A stretch of 64,000 bases of DNA, from NCBI GenBank assembly GCA_047967505.1, contig CM106541.1. One strand, written 5' to 3'. The notes under the pieces were generated by a model. The model was not told the DNA's origin and searched no databases. It saw only the letters and a program-made list of their open reading frames with translations. Position 1 is the first letter of the stretch; each line of letters opens with the position of its first letter. Below are positions 1-12,023 of the stretch, in pieces. The DNA comes from Dipteris shenzhenensis. Its lineage: Eukaryota; Polypodiophyta; Polypodiopsida; Gleicheniales. The position numbers and the translations under genes were made by a program.

Positions 1-92
1 ACAATTCTCTAAACAGCCCATATCGCATTTTGCTGCAAATTCCTGTGTATTATTTGTTTCTCACTTCTACCTCATTAATTTGCTACCTTTAG

Positions 93-2010
93 CCCTGTGG
101 AGATCTTCCTTGATGATGAGAAATGTTTTTGTTTTGGAACAGCTGGCTCCCAGGCCCCACCTTTCAAGAGGAAGCTGGACTTTTCTGCTGCTATAATAAA
201 ACCTCAGCAATCACCAGGTGAGTGATGAGATGTCATGAAGGAATTATCTGGTGATATACAATGCATTCACTGATTGCATATGTCAGCATATAGAATTCAT
301 AGTATATAAGTTTTTGGACGGGCAAAAAGAAGAGGTTGGAGTAGAGTGCTGATTCTTCCATCAAAAAACAAATGGAACCAGAAGAGGACAGTTCTCCAGA
401 TTTGCTTCTATTTGAGTTTCTTCACAAATGCAAGGCTCAGAGTAACTTCCATTTATACCACAGTATATTCAACATGGAGTTCTCAATGAGCTCTGTACTG
501 GAGCAACACAAAGATTTTCTTTCAGACTATTGGGATGCCTTCAAAGAACTGACAGAGGCAGGAAGAATTGTGGGAGGTGAAAAGGTTTTTGTGCACATTA
601 ATCATATTGTCTCCAATGACAGGCTGAGGTACCATGTGAGCAGAAGATTTGACAGCCTGCCTGATCACTATAAATTCAACTGTACTTTGCACACCAGAAA
701 GTGCAGAGTGCTGGAGGAGAGCATGGCATTTCTCATGTACATTGTCTTCAGTCAGGAGTCTTTGGATGAACAAGGGCAGGAAACAGAAGAAGAAGACACA
801 TCTGAAGCTTCTGAAAAGGAGGATGTTTCTTTGGGCTCTGAAATGGCAGAGCAAGAAGAAGATATCAACCTTCAGGATGAGGGGCTGCAAGTGGCTGCTC
901 TTGACCTTGTTCAACTGAGGAATAAAACTCTGAGGGGAGCAGAGCCAGTTGAAGATTTTGATGTTCAGAGCAGCAACTATGCAGTGCCCATGCTTCCAGG
1001 TGTGTTGATTGGTGGAAAGGATTATGTTTTCCTCCATGATATAGAGTGTATGTTTGATTTGAGGGAGGACTATGCCATTTCCCTTATTGCCCAGGCTTCA
1101 AGGCTTGACAAGGAGGTTGGCATAGAGGATGACCAATCACTTCTGGCTTTGGAAACAATGTTTGATCCTGTAGAGGCCCTTTCATTTTGTTTCAAAGAGG
1201 CTGAAAAGTTCCAAGAGCCAGATGAAGCTGCCTTCCAGCTCACACAGGAAGCTATGAATCTCTCAGCTCTATACACAGAAAAGACTAGAGAAGAGGCTGT
1301 ACAAGAAGGGAGAGGGATAAATCTTTGGAAAGATGAACTGCTTGTTGCTGATGAAAATGAGAAGGTACTTCAAATCATATACTTTGACTTCTGCTTAACT
1401 TTAGTTTTGTAGGTTGTGTATTGTCTCACTCCAATCCTTTGATATGTTGCAGCTACAAATTGAGGATGACACATTCCTCCAGAGATCAAGTGGAAGCAGG
1501 CAGGTTGGGTTTCGTAAAATGTCAGGCCTAGCTCATTATATTCATGATCTAGGCAGTGCCAAGATCTTGATTTACCATAGGCAGTTGAGCAACAATGGAG
1601 AAGCCATTGTTTACTTCCTAAAATGTTTGTCCAGGGCTTTAGGTGGACATGCTCTTTCATGGCAAAAGGAAAAGATCATTTTGATAGAGAGGTTGTCTGC
1701 CATAGATATATTTGGAGATTATGTGAATAAGCAGGCCTCTAGGGCCGCTTACTTTTTGTCTTACACTTCTTATGCATTAGCATGTGGTGTTAAGGACCCC
1801 AAATATCTGGAGGGCTATGGAAAACACCAGCTTGTAAGGTTTCGAGAGCCACCCATGATCGCATCAGGCCACACAGTCCAAGAAGAGGAACAGGTGGAGA
1901 GAGCTGAAGAAAAGGATAAAGAGACAGTCGACATCAAGCCAATAAAGAAGAAAAAGACTCCAATCAAGATCAAAAAGAGAGTTCCGATGAACAGGCCCTG
2001 GGAGAAATAG
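93..2010 (+). CDS. ORF1: unrecognised multi-exon protein, 5' incomplete
   Basis: I do not recognise this protein. Proposed exons are 93-217, 382-1364 and 1453-2010, with introns 218-381 (GTGAGT...CCAG) and 1365-1452 (GTACTT...TGCAG) whose phases agree, giving 554 visible residues and a stop at 2008-2010. The first visible exon begins after an AG at 91-92 in mid-codon, so more protein lies left of the window. An ATG at 372 is in frame and could be an alternative start if the first intron is wrong. Visible features are a basic KRK patch in the first exon, an acidic Glu-rich stretch near residues 175-205, and a Lys-rich tail ending PMNRPWEK that could be a nuclear localisation signal. No membrane segment is evident. 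It converges on ORF2 with 324 bp between the stops. If the block is a transposon, ORF1 would be its accessory protein; that is inference. Confidence 0.6.
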
Positions 2011-2334
2011 GATTTAGTCATCGAATATAGCACAAACATTATATTAAATTTGAACTGATTTGTATAAAGTCTTTGATATCTGGTATGATCTTGTATAAAT
2101 GATTAATAAGTTGATGATGAAATGATTTGTACATTTACATAGAGTGGTGTCGTTAAATATTAAACTTAACAATATATTGAAATTGTAAACAAATTGTATT
2201 AAGTTCAGATCATATGTTTCACATTGAAATTTTTTTCATGCATAACACCAAGAGTCACTTGTTCCACTAAAAAAATTTCTATTGAATGAGTTTGAAAACA
2301 TGTGGACATAACCCCAATAAGTTACAAATGAGTC
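2011..2334. other. AT-rich spacer between convergent genes
   Basis: The 324 bp between the two stop codons are strongly AT-rich with no open frame. The segment must contain the 3' ends of both transcripts. Several AATAAA-like A/T-rich strings occur on both strands, but I could not choose one poly(A) site. Confidence 0.5.
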
Positions 2335-5064
2335 CTATTCATGTTTACTTGTCCATTTATGGTTTCTAAATATCTTCGATTCCCTCCACTGTCTATGTCT
2401 CTCTGCTGCAATTGAATTGTCTAGAGCTTGTCTTCGTCTTTGCTTTTGGGCTAGAAGAAAAGCAAGCTTGATTTTGGAGCTAGCAACTTTTCTTTTAGCA
2501 TGCAGCCTTTGTAGTATGCCTCGGTAAAACCATTGGAAGACTTCCTTTAGACTATTCTGACTCCCTCCATAGTGTTGTGTGTGTCTAAAAAATGCATTAC
2601 GTGCCATGTAGTGAGACTTCTCCATGCCTTGGGTAGACCAAATAGCTGGGCATCCATACTTTTTGACAAAATAGGGAAGGTGGTTGTATATGATATGCTG
2701 TAAGACATAAGAATGCATAGTAAGTAATAAAAAAAAGAGGATCACACTTAAGTAAAAAAAAAAGACAGAACCTTACCATGTAGTGAGTTATATTGCAGGC
2801 TGTCCACGCGTCTTTCATTGACTTCCCAAAATGTTTAATTGCCTCCTCAAAGTTCTTGTAATCACTCTTTGTCCATGTTACTTTGTCACAGAACATGAAG
2901 AGTTGATCAAGAGACCTCCACACCTCTGCCTTCCTATTTTGTGCTTCCCCATCTGCCTCATGATCTTTCACAGCATTATGGACTTGCTTCCACAATCCAT
3001 AATTAATCTTTGAAACTGCTCTACCTTGCCTTACTTGCTTACTGTGTTTGGGTCGAGACAAGAATCTTCTTGCCTTAACACCACCAATAGAGGGCTTGAT
3101 TGGTACCTCCTTGCCATTGGTAGACTTTTTAAAATCCTTTGTGATTTGAACATCTCCTCCATGCAGACCTATATCGGATAACACTTTTTCCAATGCTTGA
3201 AGAGCATCCTTTCTATTTTTTTCGGGACGGAGTTTCCAAGCAAATCCAATATATAAAAATACCAATTTCTCAATAATTCGACATAGACCATGCAATGTGC
3301 AGATGTGAACATTACATAGTGGAATGTCCAGAATGGCCTTGAAGTCAGGGTCAACTTTATCTCTATTAGGTGCTCTCTTCCACCATTTTGAATCCATTAC
3401 TTGAGCTGATTCTTTGCAGTAAAGACAAGGAGACTTTGAGTTGCCTCCTTTACTAATGTTATACATGCACTTAAGTGTTTTAAGATCCCCGGCCATGTGC
3501 CACTCTACTTGAAAATCACCTTTTCCTGCAACATGGAGATTCTCGCCTTGCACTTGTCTTTTGATTATTGTTGGTATTTCCGTGTGATGAAACACCCAAT
3601 CTAGTGTTTCATGGTCTTCGGTCTTCACCTGCGAGATTATAGAAAACAAAAGTATTACTATATCAGATTTGAAAACAATGACCAAAATCAAGTATAAAAC
3701 AGCCCATGATCATACCTGGAACGAGCCTAACCACCATATGTGTTTCTCTGACTGCACACTAAAATACTTCGAACTCGCTTCAGTCAATGATGTATCAATC
3801 GCTCCATTCATCAATGTAATAGTAACTCTTTCCATTTTCTTTTCCTTTACAACCTCACACTCATCCAGTTTGATAACAAATTTCAAAATGCCTTTGCACT
3901 CCTCAAATGTTATTCCATAAAACTCGACCATTCTTTTTTGAAGTTGTTGCAGATCTAAAAATATATTGTTCCAAGGATCATACACAGTGGTTCCTTTAAC
4001 ACCATGAAATATTTCTTCAATATGGATATACTGCCCAATAAATTCATCTATACTTTCATTCAAATGACCTCTTATCCTCCACACGGTTGCTGGATTTGGC
4101 AGTAAAACTCGTTTAATCCTTTGATCTTTCAAAGTTGAGGATATCGCATGAAAAATCGAACTATATCCCTTCCTGCTAACTCCACTAACATCAAGAGCCT
4201 CTTGGATTATAGTGCCATCAACTTGATTATTGGATACAAAGTCCTCTACAACATTGCGTTTGACTGTTTTGTATTTTTTTTCCTCAATCAAACCTTTTGC
4301 TACACCGCAAGAAAGCAATCCTTTCATTTGTTTAACAGGAAGAAGGTTCGGGTCCATATTTTCTTTTGCAGGCTCCAATAATTTCCTGTAATAACAACAT
4401 TATATGACTATATTATTCAGCACCTCCATTCTTATTTTGCGACAATCAACGAAATAGATATAGTCTGGAAGAGAGCCTTTTTGAGTATACAAAATGATAA
4501 ATTTCAATCTAACCTTGCTTCCTGAATTCGTCGCTTGCATCCACCAGTCCCATCCTTCAAATTTGCAATGTTTTTAATCTTCCTGCTACGTTGTCTGTCT
4601 CCAAGCACGGTTCTCTTCTTTCTTGCTCTTGTCAATTCTTTTTTACTCTTTGAATGCTCCTCGATTTCATTCTGCAACTGCTGCTCCAATTTTGCACGAA
4701 TGGCTATCTCCTCCATCTTGGCCCCCTTTTCTTGTAGGTACATCATTTTATACGTTTCCGCAAATGCAGATTGTGCTGAAATATAACCAAGAAGTCCATT
4801 ATGTCCATCGCCGGCAAACCTCAGTAATGTGGTGGGATTAACAAATGGAGGTGTAGAGTTTTTTACTTGACATTTTGGATATATGCTTCCGTCGCACCAT
4901 AAGTCAATATGTTGAAGCCCTTCTCTTCTCATATTTTCCTGCTGTTGAGCATTCAGCACCGTATCCTTTCGTCTTTTTTGTGCTGGAGCATATTGTTCTT
5001 CCAAGTCAATGTGAAGATGGTGTAATCGCTTCTTCTCAGATAGTGACTCACTAGTATCGGCCAT
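2335..5064 (-). CDS. ORF2: 811-aa transposase-like protein, four exons
   Basis: Four minus-strand exons join in phase: 5064-4514, 4385-3716, 3628-2777 and 2697-2335. The introns of 128, 87 and 79 bp all have GT-AG ends, giving 811 residues with no internal stop. The start is the ATG at 5064 (MADTSESLSEKK). Residues 130-184 form a charged, coiled-coil-like and then basic region. The core has candidate acidic residues D358 (in IKLDECE), D455 (in HMAGDLKTLK) and E717 (in STQGMEKSH). Between D455 and E717 lie a CLYC motif (475-478) and an H/C cluster (CNVHICTLHGLC, about 512-523). Two spaced Asp, a Cys/His insertion and a distant Glu in QGxEK resemble the layout of DDE transposases with an inserted zinc module. 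This is analogy from memory, not a match to a named family. The C-terminus is Lys/Arg-rich. The four exons stay open while nearby retroelements are riddled with stops. Confidence 0.65.
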
Positions 5065-5411
5065 TTTTTGTGCTCCTCAGGTTGCGAAGTTTGTTTTTCA
5101 ATCTCATAGTCGTTTTGTAACATGAATCGTGGAAGTGTGGTGGTATCCATGTGAATATTTTGAAAACTTGCAATCACTAAGTTCAGTGATGGACTCTTAA
5201 TGAAAGACCTGCACACGTCGGCCAAAGAGATGCGGAATCTTTGGTAAACAAAAAAAAATCTAAGAGGATATTTAATACAAAATCGTGTTAGTCAGACAAA
5301 AGATTATCTTATTCCTTTTTGAATTGACAGTTCTGTAGTCCTTACTGACAAATCTGAGCCACGTTTCCGTATCTTACTATTTTTGAGGTCTTTTAGGAGA
5401 GAAATAAATCA
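5065..5411. other. Upstream region of ORF2
   Basis: This non-coding stretch lies between the ORF2 start codon and the element end. It presumably holds the ORF2 promoter, which would fire leftward, and subterminal transposon sequence. An AT-rich part at 5245-5290 could hold a TATA box, but I could not single one out. Confidence 0.35.
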
Positions 5412-5465
5412 AAAAATAGTGAATTTCTTACAGGGCCCCAAAATGAGTTCCCTTTTTCCCTAATG
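5412..5465. repeat. Right terminal sequence shared with the MITE
   Basis: About 54 bp, from AAAATAGTGAATTTC through GGGCCCCAAAATGAG to TTTCCCTAATG, match 12450-12500 with few differences. In the MITE the outer 33 bp are one arm of a terminal inverted repeat, so this should be the right end of the two-gene element. Confidence 0.65.
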
Positions 5466-5725
5466 AGATATTATTGATGCATATACCAGTGGACGGTGTT
5501 TATGCTTGAGTCATTTGGCACTTATTGGCATTTTCTTTTGGGTCAGATTTGCTCATATGGATGCATAGTATATGCACATGAGTCAGATGCATCTTTTGAT
5601 GCTTTGAGCTTTGAGTTTTTGGTGATATTTCAGTCTATTGTGGCATACACATTTGGATGCACCTGGTATTTGTTGCGATTCTCTCTTGCAGGCACTAGAA
5701 TTTGGGATTTTGCTTTATTTGCATC

Positions 5726-8700
5726 ATGGCATCCTCTTCCATGTCTGAAAAGGAGTTTTTCAGCATTAAAAAGTTTGATGGGACAAACTTTTCTTTGTGG
5801 AAAGAACAAATAAGGGATGTGCTTATTCAAAAGAAGCAGATTAAACCCTTGGCAGGGATTGAAGCTAAGCCTACAAATATGTTTGAGGATGATTGGAATG
5901 AGTTGGATGCATTAGCAAAGTCTACTATTAGACTTCATCTTGCAGAGTCAGTTTATTTCACAGTAGTAAATGAGCAGACTACGGAAGATTTGTGGAAGAA
6001 ACTGTGTGCCACTTATGAGAAGGAAATTGCCTCTAATAAAGTTTACCTCATGAAGAGGTTGTTTGAGCTGCAGATGAAGGAAGGGGTCTCCATTGCTTCT
6101 CACTTGAATGAATTCAATATTATTTTCAGCCAGCTTCAGGCTCAGAAGATGAATTTTGATGCGGAGACTAAGGCAATATTTCTCTTATGTTCATTGCCAT
6201 CCTCATGGGATACCTTCCGTACAGCTATCAGTAACTCTGCACCTGGTGGTGTACTGAAATTTGATGATGTTGTGGGTAGCTTGTTGGTTGAGGAGATTAG
6301 ACGGAAGTCAATGGATGGCAACAAGCAGGATGCAGCCTTAAATGTGCAAAGGGGCAGATCACAGTTCAGGGGGAAGTCCCAAGAAAGAGGGAAGTCATGT
6401 AGCAAATCTAGGGCACAGAACATTGAGTGTTACCACTGTGGCAAGAAGGGCCATATGAAAAAGGATTGCTACAAGCTAAAAAGAGAGCAAAAGGATAAGA
6501 AAAAGAATGCAAATTGGGGTGCAAATCAAAAGGAAGAGAGTCCAGGGGAGGACAAAGGAAAAGTGAAGATCGAGGAGATCAATGCAGTCACACACGATAG
6601 TGACAATGATGTTCTGTTCATGCCTAGTTTATCTGCAGAGTTGCTTACCACTTCAGATGATGCATACTCCCAGGATTGGATTTTGGATTCTGGTGCTTCA
6701 TTCCATGTTACTCCCCATAGGGAATGGTTCTCCACTTATGACAGTGGAAAGACAGGTTGTGTGCATCTTGGAAATGACTATGCATGTGACATAGTGGGAG
6801 CTGGTGACATAAAGTTTTCTTTTGCAAATGGGTCTGCATTTGTTTTGAAACATGTGAGACATGTGCCTAAGCTGACCAAGAGTTTTATTTCAGTGGGTCA
6901 GCTAGATGATGCTGGTTTTCACACCACTTTTGGCTTTCAGAGTCAGAAAATTCAGAAGGGCTCTATGCTTTTGGCCAGGGGTGCCAAGTGTGGGACTTTG
7001 TATCCCTTACATGTATTAGGGGTATTTGATCATGTTGTTGCAATAACCGAGCAGCCAAGCACTTCTTTGTGGCATTGCAGGTTGGGGCACATGAGCCAGA
7101 ATGGAATGAAACTCTTATGCCGTTTGGGTTATGTACCGCATTTGAGTTTCTCTGATTTTGAATTTTGTGAGCATTGTCTCTATGGGAAGCAGACTAAATC
7201 AGCCCATAAAAGAAGGGGAAAGAAAGAGTTTGAAATGCTTGATTTGGTGCATTCAGACGTATGTGGTCCCATGCCTACACGGTCATTAGGCGGGGCTGAA
7301 TACTATGTGACATTCATTGATGATGCAACTAGGAAAGTGTGGGCTTATGCTATAGCTCGGAAGAGTGATGTGTTCCAGGTATTTCAGAAATGGCTGGCCT
7401 TGGTTGAGAATTAGTCAGGTAGAATGCTTAAATGCCTACGGATTGACAATGGTGGAGAGTATCTCTCTCATGACTTTTAGCATTTCTGTGATACACGTGG
7501 GATTAAGAGGGAGCTCACATCCCCTCATACTCCAGAGCAAAATTCAGTTGCAGAAAAGATGAACCGTACCATTCAAGAAAGGTTGCAATGCATGCTTTCC
7601 AATGCAAGTCTTTCTGGTGGTTTTTGGGCTGAGGCAATGAAGACTGCAATGCATGTGATCAATAGATCACCTAGTAAGAGTTTGGATGGTGGTATTCCTG
7701 AAGAGGCATGGAGTGGCAAGAAGCCCTCTTACTCTCATTTGCGTATATTTGGGTGTGAGGCATATGCACATGTGCCAAAAGAGCTTCGAAAGAAGCTAGA
7801 TCCTAAGTCTAGGAAATGCATCTTTCTGGGTTATGGTGAAAGTGGAGAGATGGGCTATCGTCTCTAGGATCCAGAAGCAAAGAAGATCATACGCAGCCAT
7901 GATGTGGTCTTCAATGAGAAGAAGATGCATAAGGCACCCATGAGGGATGTGGAAATGAGGAGAATCACTTTCCAGGATGTGAATCCACCTGCATATGTTG
8001 ATAGACAGCAAGCTGTCCATGCACCAAATGTGCAAGAAATGGTACCACCAAGCACTCCTACAGGTATACAATCAAGGGTAGATGATGGATCATCTATTGG
8101 TGGAAATGATGAGCCAAATGTGTCTGATATATGCAAATGGGACAGCAAGCTGAAATGCCCTTGAGGAGATCATCTAGAGTGTCTAGACCACCTGATAGGT
8201 TTGTTCCAGGGGTAGATTATGTGATGCTTACTGATTGCAGGGAGCCTTCTTGCTACAAAGAGGCTATGATGCGCGAGGATCAACACAAGTGGGAGTATGC
8301 TATGCAATCAGAGATGAGTTCACTTATGAAGAATAAGACTTGGGACTTGGTTTCTTTGCCACATGGAAAGAAAGCATTGCCATGTAAATGGGTCTACAAA
8401 ATGAAGGTCACAGGTGATGATGTGCCTAGGTACAAGGTCCATTTGGTTGCTAAAGGTTTCAAGCAAGAGAAGGGTGTGGACTTTGATGAGATATTCTCTC
8501 CGGTTGTGAAGATGACCACACTTAGATGCATGCTTGGACTAGTGGCAGTAGAGGATATGGAGCTTATGCAGATGGATGTCAAGACAACTTTCTTGCATGG
8601 GGATTTGCATGAGGAAATTTACATGGTGCAGCCGGAAGGCTTTGAAGAAAAGGGCAAAGAGCATTTAGTTTGCAAGCTGAAGAAGAGTCTCTATGGTCTT

Positions 8701-9792
8701 AAGCAAGCACCTAGAGAATGGTATCAGAAGTTTGATGCTTTCGTTTGGTCCCAGGGTTTTAGAAGGAGTGAAATTGATTACTGCCTCTACACTAAAAGGG
8801 CTAAGGATAATAGCCTGATAATCTTGGCACTATATGTGGATGATATGCTATTGGCTAGTAAGAATACTTATGAGCTAGATGCATTAAAGGCCAAGTTGCA
8901 TGAGGCCTTTGATATGAAGGATTTGGGATTTGCAGGTCATATTCTTGGTATGCACATCACGCGTGATCGGAGTAGGAAACTCCTTTGGCTTTTACAAAAA
9001 GAGTATGTTACAAAAGTATTGCAGCATTTCAATATGGAGGGGGGGAAGGCAGTGAGTACTCCATTGCCTCCATATGTGAAACTGAGTCATACAGATAGTC
9101 CCAAATCAGATGAGGAAAGGGCCATGATGGCCAAGGTTCCTTATGCATCAGCAGTTGGGAGTTTTATGTATGCTATGATACCTACTAGACTAGACATTGC
9201 ATTTGCAGTGGGAGTTGTTAGCCGGTATATGGCTAATCCAAGAAAGAGGCATTGGGAGGCAGTTAAGTGCATCATGAGGTACATGAAGGGTACCAAGGAG
9301 ATGTGCATCTGCTTTGGTAAAGGAGACATACGTGTACTTGGGTACACAGATTCAGACTATGCAGGGCATGTGGATAGTAGGAGATCCACTTCTGGTTATG
9401 TGTTCACCTTTGTAGGTGGTGCAGTGTCGTGGATGTCTCACGCACAAAAGTGCGTTGCTTTGTCTACCACAGAGGCTGAGTATGTTGCAGCCATAGAGGG
9501 TTGCAAGGAGGCTATATGGCTTGATCAGCTAGTGGGAGATTTGGGGATTCATATAGGTGTACCGCCATTGCATAGTGATTCCATGAGTGCTATTCAGCTA
9601 GCACGGAATCCGGTCTTTCATGCAAAGACCAAACACATTGAGGTCAGGTACCATTTCATCAGGGAGGTACTTGAGGACAAGCGCATAGAGCTTGTCAAGG
9701 TTCATACAAATGATAACCCTGCAGATATGCTGACGAAGAGTCTACCTAGTCAGCGGTTTGAGTATTGTCGTGTATTGATGGGCATTGGATAG
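5726..9792 (+). pseudogene. Copia-1 polyprotein, broken
   Basis: The reading starts at the ATG at 5726 (MASSSMSEKEFF). An ATG at 5702 also lies in frame, but Copia-2 shares both and the second fits the usual Copia gag start. Domain order is gag, zinc knuckle CYHCGKKGHMKKDC, aspartic protease DSGAS, integrase with GAG-pre-integrase, RT with YVDDM near 8833 and RNase H, ending GIG at 9792, which is Copia order. TAG stops interrupt the frame at 7412, 7478 and 7865; Copia-2 reads through all three sites. A 2-bp insertion near 8131 shifts the frame before RT. RT and RNase H (8131-9792) are one clean frame. The element cannot make a full polyprotein without help. Confidence 0.92.
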
Positions 9793-9845
9793 TATGCTCA
9801 CTGGTTGTTCTCTCTTAAAAGCACATTGTCCTTTAAGTGGGAGGT

Positions 9846-10013
9846 TGTGGGGGTTAAAGGTCACTGTGCCTTTACCCCGGTTATGTACAATACTAAAACA
9901 CATATATAAATGAATAAAAAAGAAGATTAGGGTGGTTCTGCACCCACCAAACTTGTGTGGTTCTCTGTCTCTCTCTCCTTATTCCGTTCTTGCTTCCGTT
10001 GAGAGCACTCTCA
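9846..10013 (+). repeat. Copia-1 3' LTR
   Basis: The 168-bp LTR runs from TGTGGGGG to ACTCTCA and follows a purine-rich tract. The same length and ends occur in Copia-2 (44226-44393). It contains a TATA-like ATATATAAAT near 9902. A pyrimidine-rich CTCTCTCT run follows. Confidence 0.85.
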
Positions 10014-12023
10014 ATAACTTTTCCTGGTTAGCTTGGATGGCTCTTCTGTTAAAAGGTGAAATGTTCGAAAGCGATCTCTATGTATTGGTGTCCATTACCT
10101 AGCCTAAGTTTTTCTTCAATTGGCTTCTTTTTAAGAATTAAAGAAAATTTCTTAAGGTAGTAGCCCAAGGTTGATGCTTGGGGTTGATATGTTTGGCTAG
10201 AGTTGGAAAATTTTTTACTCTCCTTGCCCTTGAGTGTTATGTTCGTGAAAGTTCCTATGTAGTGTGTTTTTTACACATACTTACGTATGTTTACTTGTTA
10301 CTTGAGATGCTAGTCTCCTCGGAAGTGGCACCAAATGTTGGCTCTTTCCCACTTTTTCCACAAGAAGAGCAAGGTATTCTCAGTGTGCAGGGTTTCGAGG
10401 CTCTTTGTCACCTACATATATTTTGGTCTTGTCATTTGTAGTATAAGTGTAGCTTAGGACCTTGGGTTGTATTTCGGTGAGAGACGTAGGCTTAAGTGTG
10501 GTAAGCAAACATAGTGCATGCATGTGTGAAAGGGACATGCATCATCATGGTTGAAGTAATGAAGTCTTTTGCCTTCATTGGGGGTTGAAGGGTTTAGGAG
10601 GAGTTTAAGGGTTAGAGGGAGGTTTAGGGTTTACATTGAATGGAAAGATAGTAAGAAGGAGACTTGAAGGAACATCAATGCTTGATAAATAGAAGCCTCC
10701 TTGTAGCTTGTCTATTCATATACTAGTATTGAGTAAATTTAATAGTTTTTCAAGTGTGATGTCATTTGCGAAGTGGAAGTTCACAATTTTTGGACTTTTG
10801 TAATGAGTATATTATTTTTTTGAGCATTTCAAATGTCGATTGCTTTGGGAAAAGTGTCATGGTAAAGTATTCTCATGGCTTTTAGTATCTAATCATGGCA
10901 ATAACTTGAAAATTGGCACTTAAATTTACTCGTAATTAAGCTATTATATTTTGTTGCCCCATATTTTATTACCTGAATTGTATAAAACATCATCATTCAC
11001 TTTTAAGAGTGTTTTAAAGAGTCAAGAGTCAACCATATAAAGGCCACATGGCTAAAGATATCATTTATTTTTCTCATCTCCTAGACACAAACTTCTTCAA
11101 CCCCAACTCAATACTACACTACACAGACCTCCAGTATGACGACATCCTGTGAGGCATACTACCACTTTTTGGCTTCTCCTTGTTGGTTGACATGGGAGTA
11201 GAGAGGAGGAGTTCTATGGGAATTTTTATCACAAGATAGATGTGATGGCTATAGTATAAAGCACATGGAATTTTCAGAGATGTGATAGATTACATCAATA
11301 TGGAAATTAGACTCTACATGATTTGGTTAGACATAGACATAGTAGAATGGGTACCTGTCAATCTCCTTATATAGATAATCACAACATTGACACTGGTTTT
11401 AGACATAGGTTGCATAGAATATGTAAATCCCTAAATCCAAAACATTATAGGAAAATATCAAAGGAGGAGAGTAATATCTTCAAAGGGGTGCTATAGGAAC
11501 TCGCTTTGTGTCCTTAGAATTAGCATATTATGCTATTATTTTAGAGATGCAAGACACCCTTGCCTCTCCACTCATACAAAAAGTGCTAGCTCTACTTGTA
11601 GCAGACCAAGAACAAGACATGGAAGAAAACATCAATGTAATTATGAAAGCCATCCTTGCTCTAGAGTGGTCTAGCAAAAACCTAGGACAATTTAGGAAAA
11701 TACACTACACAGATGGTAGAATTGATAGGCTTAGAGTTGGTTGTGATTCCACAGTAAGAAGATGGAACATCCTTCATGGGGCAGCCATACATGGGGCAGC
11801 CATATATGGGAGAAGAGGAAGAAGAAGAGAAGAAAGGCATGAAAAAAGATGTCTTGATGTAGACCCTTCTGTACGTCATGATAGATAATAGGAAATATTT
11901 GCTTTTTAATTGACATTCAATATATCAAGAAGTTGACCAAAGATAAAGCACTAGCGGCACTCCCCACTTAGGAGGAGTAATATCAAATTAGGCTTCCTAG
12001 AAGAAGGTCTTGATCATTGCATG
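10014..12023. other. Non-coding interval with old repeat fragments
   Basis: I see no credible gene. A dispersed repeat lies at 10329-10640. A short open stretch at 11508-11888 has no recognisable domain and ends in low-complexity Arg-rich sequence, so I do not call it. The rest is AT-rich without obvious tandem structure. Confidence 0.5.
10329..10640. repeat. Dispersed repeat, copy 1
   Basis: This segment resembles 23596-23930 in the same orientation. Shared landmarks in order are CACCAAATGTTG, GTCACCTACAT, a TGTAGC(A/T)TAGG...CCT string, GTAGGCT, GCATGCATG and a final run of GGTTTAG-like purine motifs. Identity is moderate. The family is unknown. Confidence 0.55.

Larger units (their letters stand above)
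1..5465. mobile_element. Candidate two-gene DNA transposon, left end outside the window
   Basis: This block holds two convergent spliced genes without inactivating mutations and ends at 5465 in about 54 bp that match the right end of the MITE at 12024-12501, including its terminal inverted repeat. Copia-1 resembles Copia-2 only from about 5462 rightward, so the block looks inserted into a Copia leader. Near the left edge, 18-43 matches the reverse complement of a subterminal MITE segment (about 12360-12385) at 23 of 26 positions, which suggests that the left terminus lies roughly 100 bp outside the window. The match is short, so this is only weak support. Termini read GGAAAA...TTTTCC inside an outer TTA/TAA. 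I found no convincing target duplication and cannot assign a superfamily. The alternative is two host genes beside a MITE remnant. Confidence 0.5.
5462..10013 (+). mobile_element. Copia-1 LTR retrotransposon, 5' end interrupted
   Basis: Copia-1 is a Ty1/Copia element closely similar (about 96-97% by eye) to Copia-2 at 38901-44393. The visible part begins abruptly in the leader at 5462, exactly where the two-gene transposon ends, so its 5' LTR should lie left of that insertion, outside the window. It contains a short leader, a gag-protease-integrase-RT-RNase H frame, a purine-rich tract just before the LTR and a 168-bp 3' LTR. The base after the LTR is 10014. The 5-bp flank ATAAC is the expected target duplication but has no partner in view. 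Confidence 0.9.

Noticed and set aside
11508-11888. 126-aa open frame between Copia-1 and the MITE
   Set aside because: No domain or second copy; it ends in a simple Arg/Glu stretch. Likely chance.
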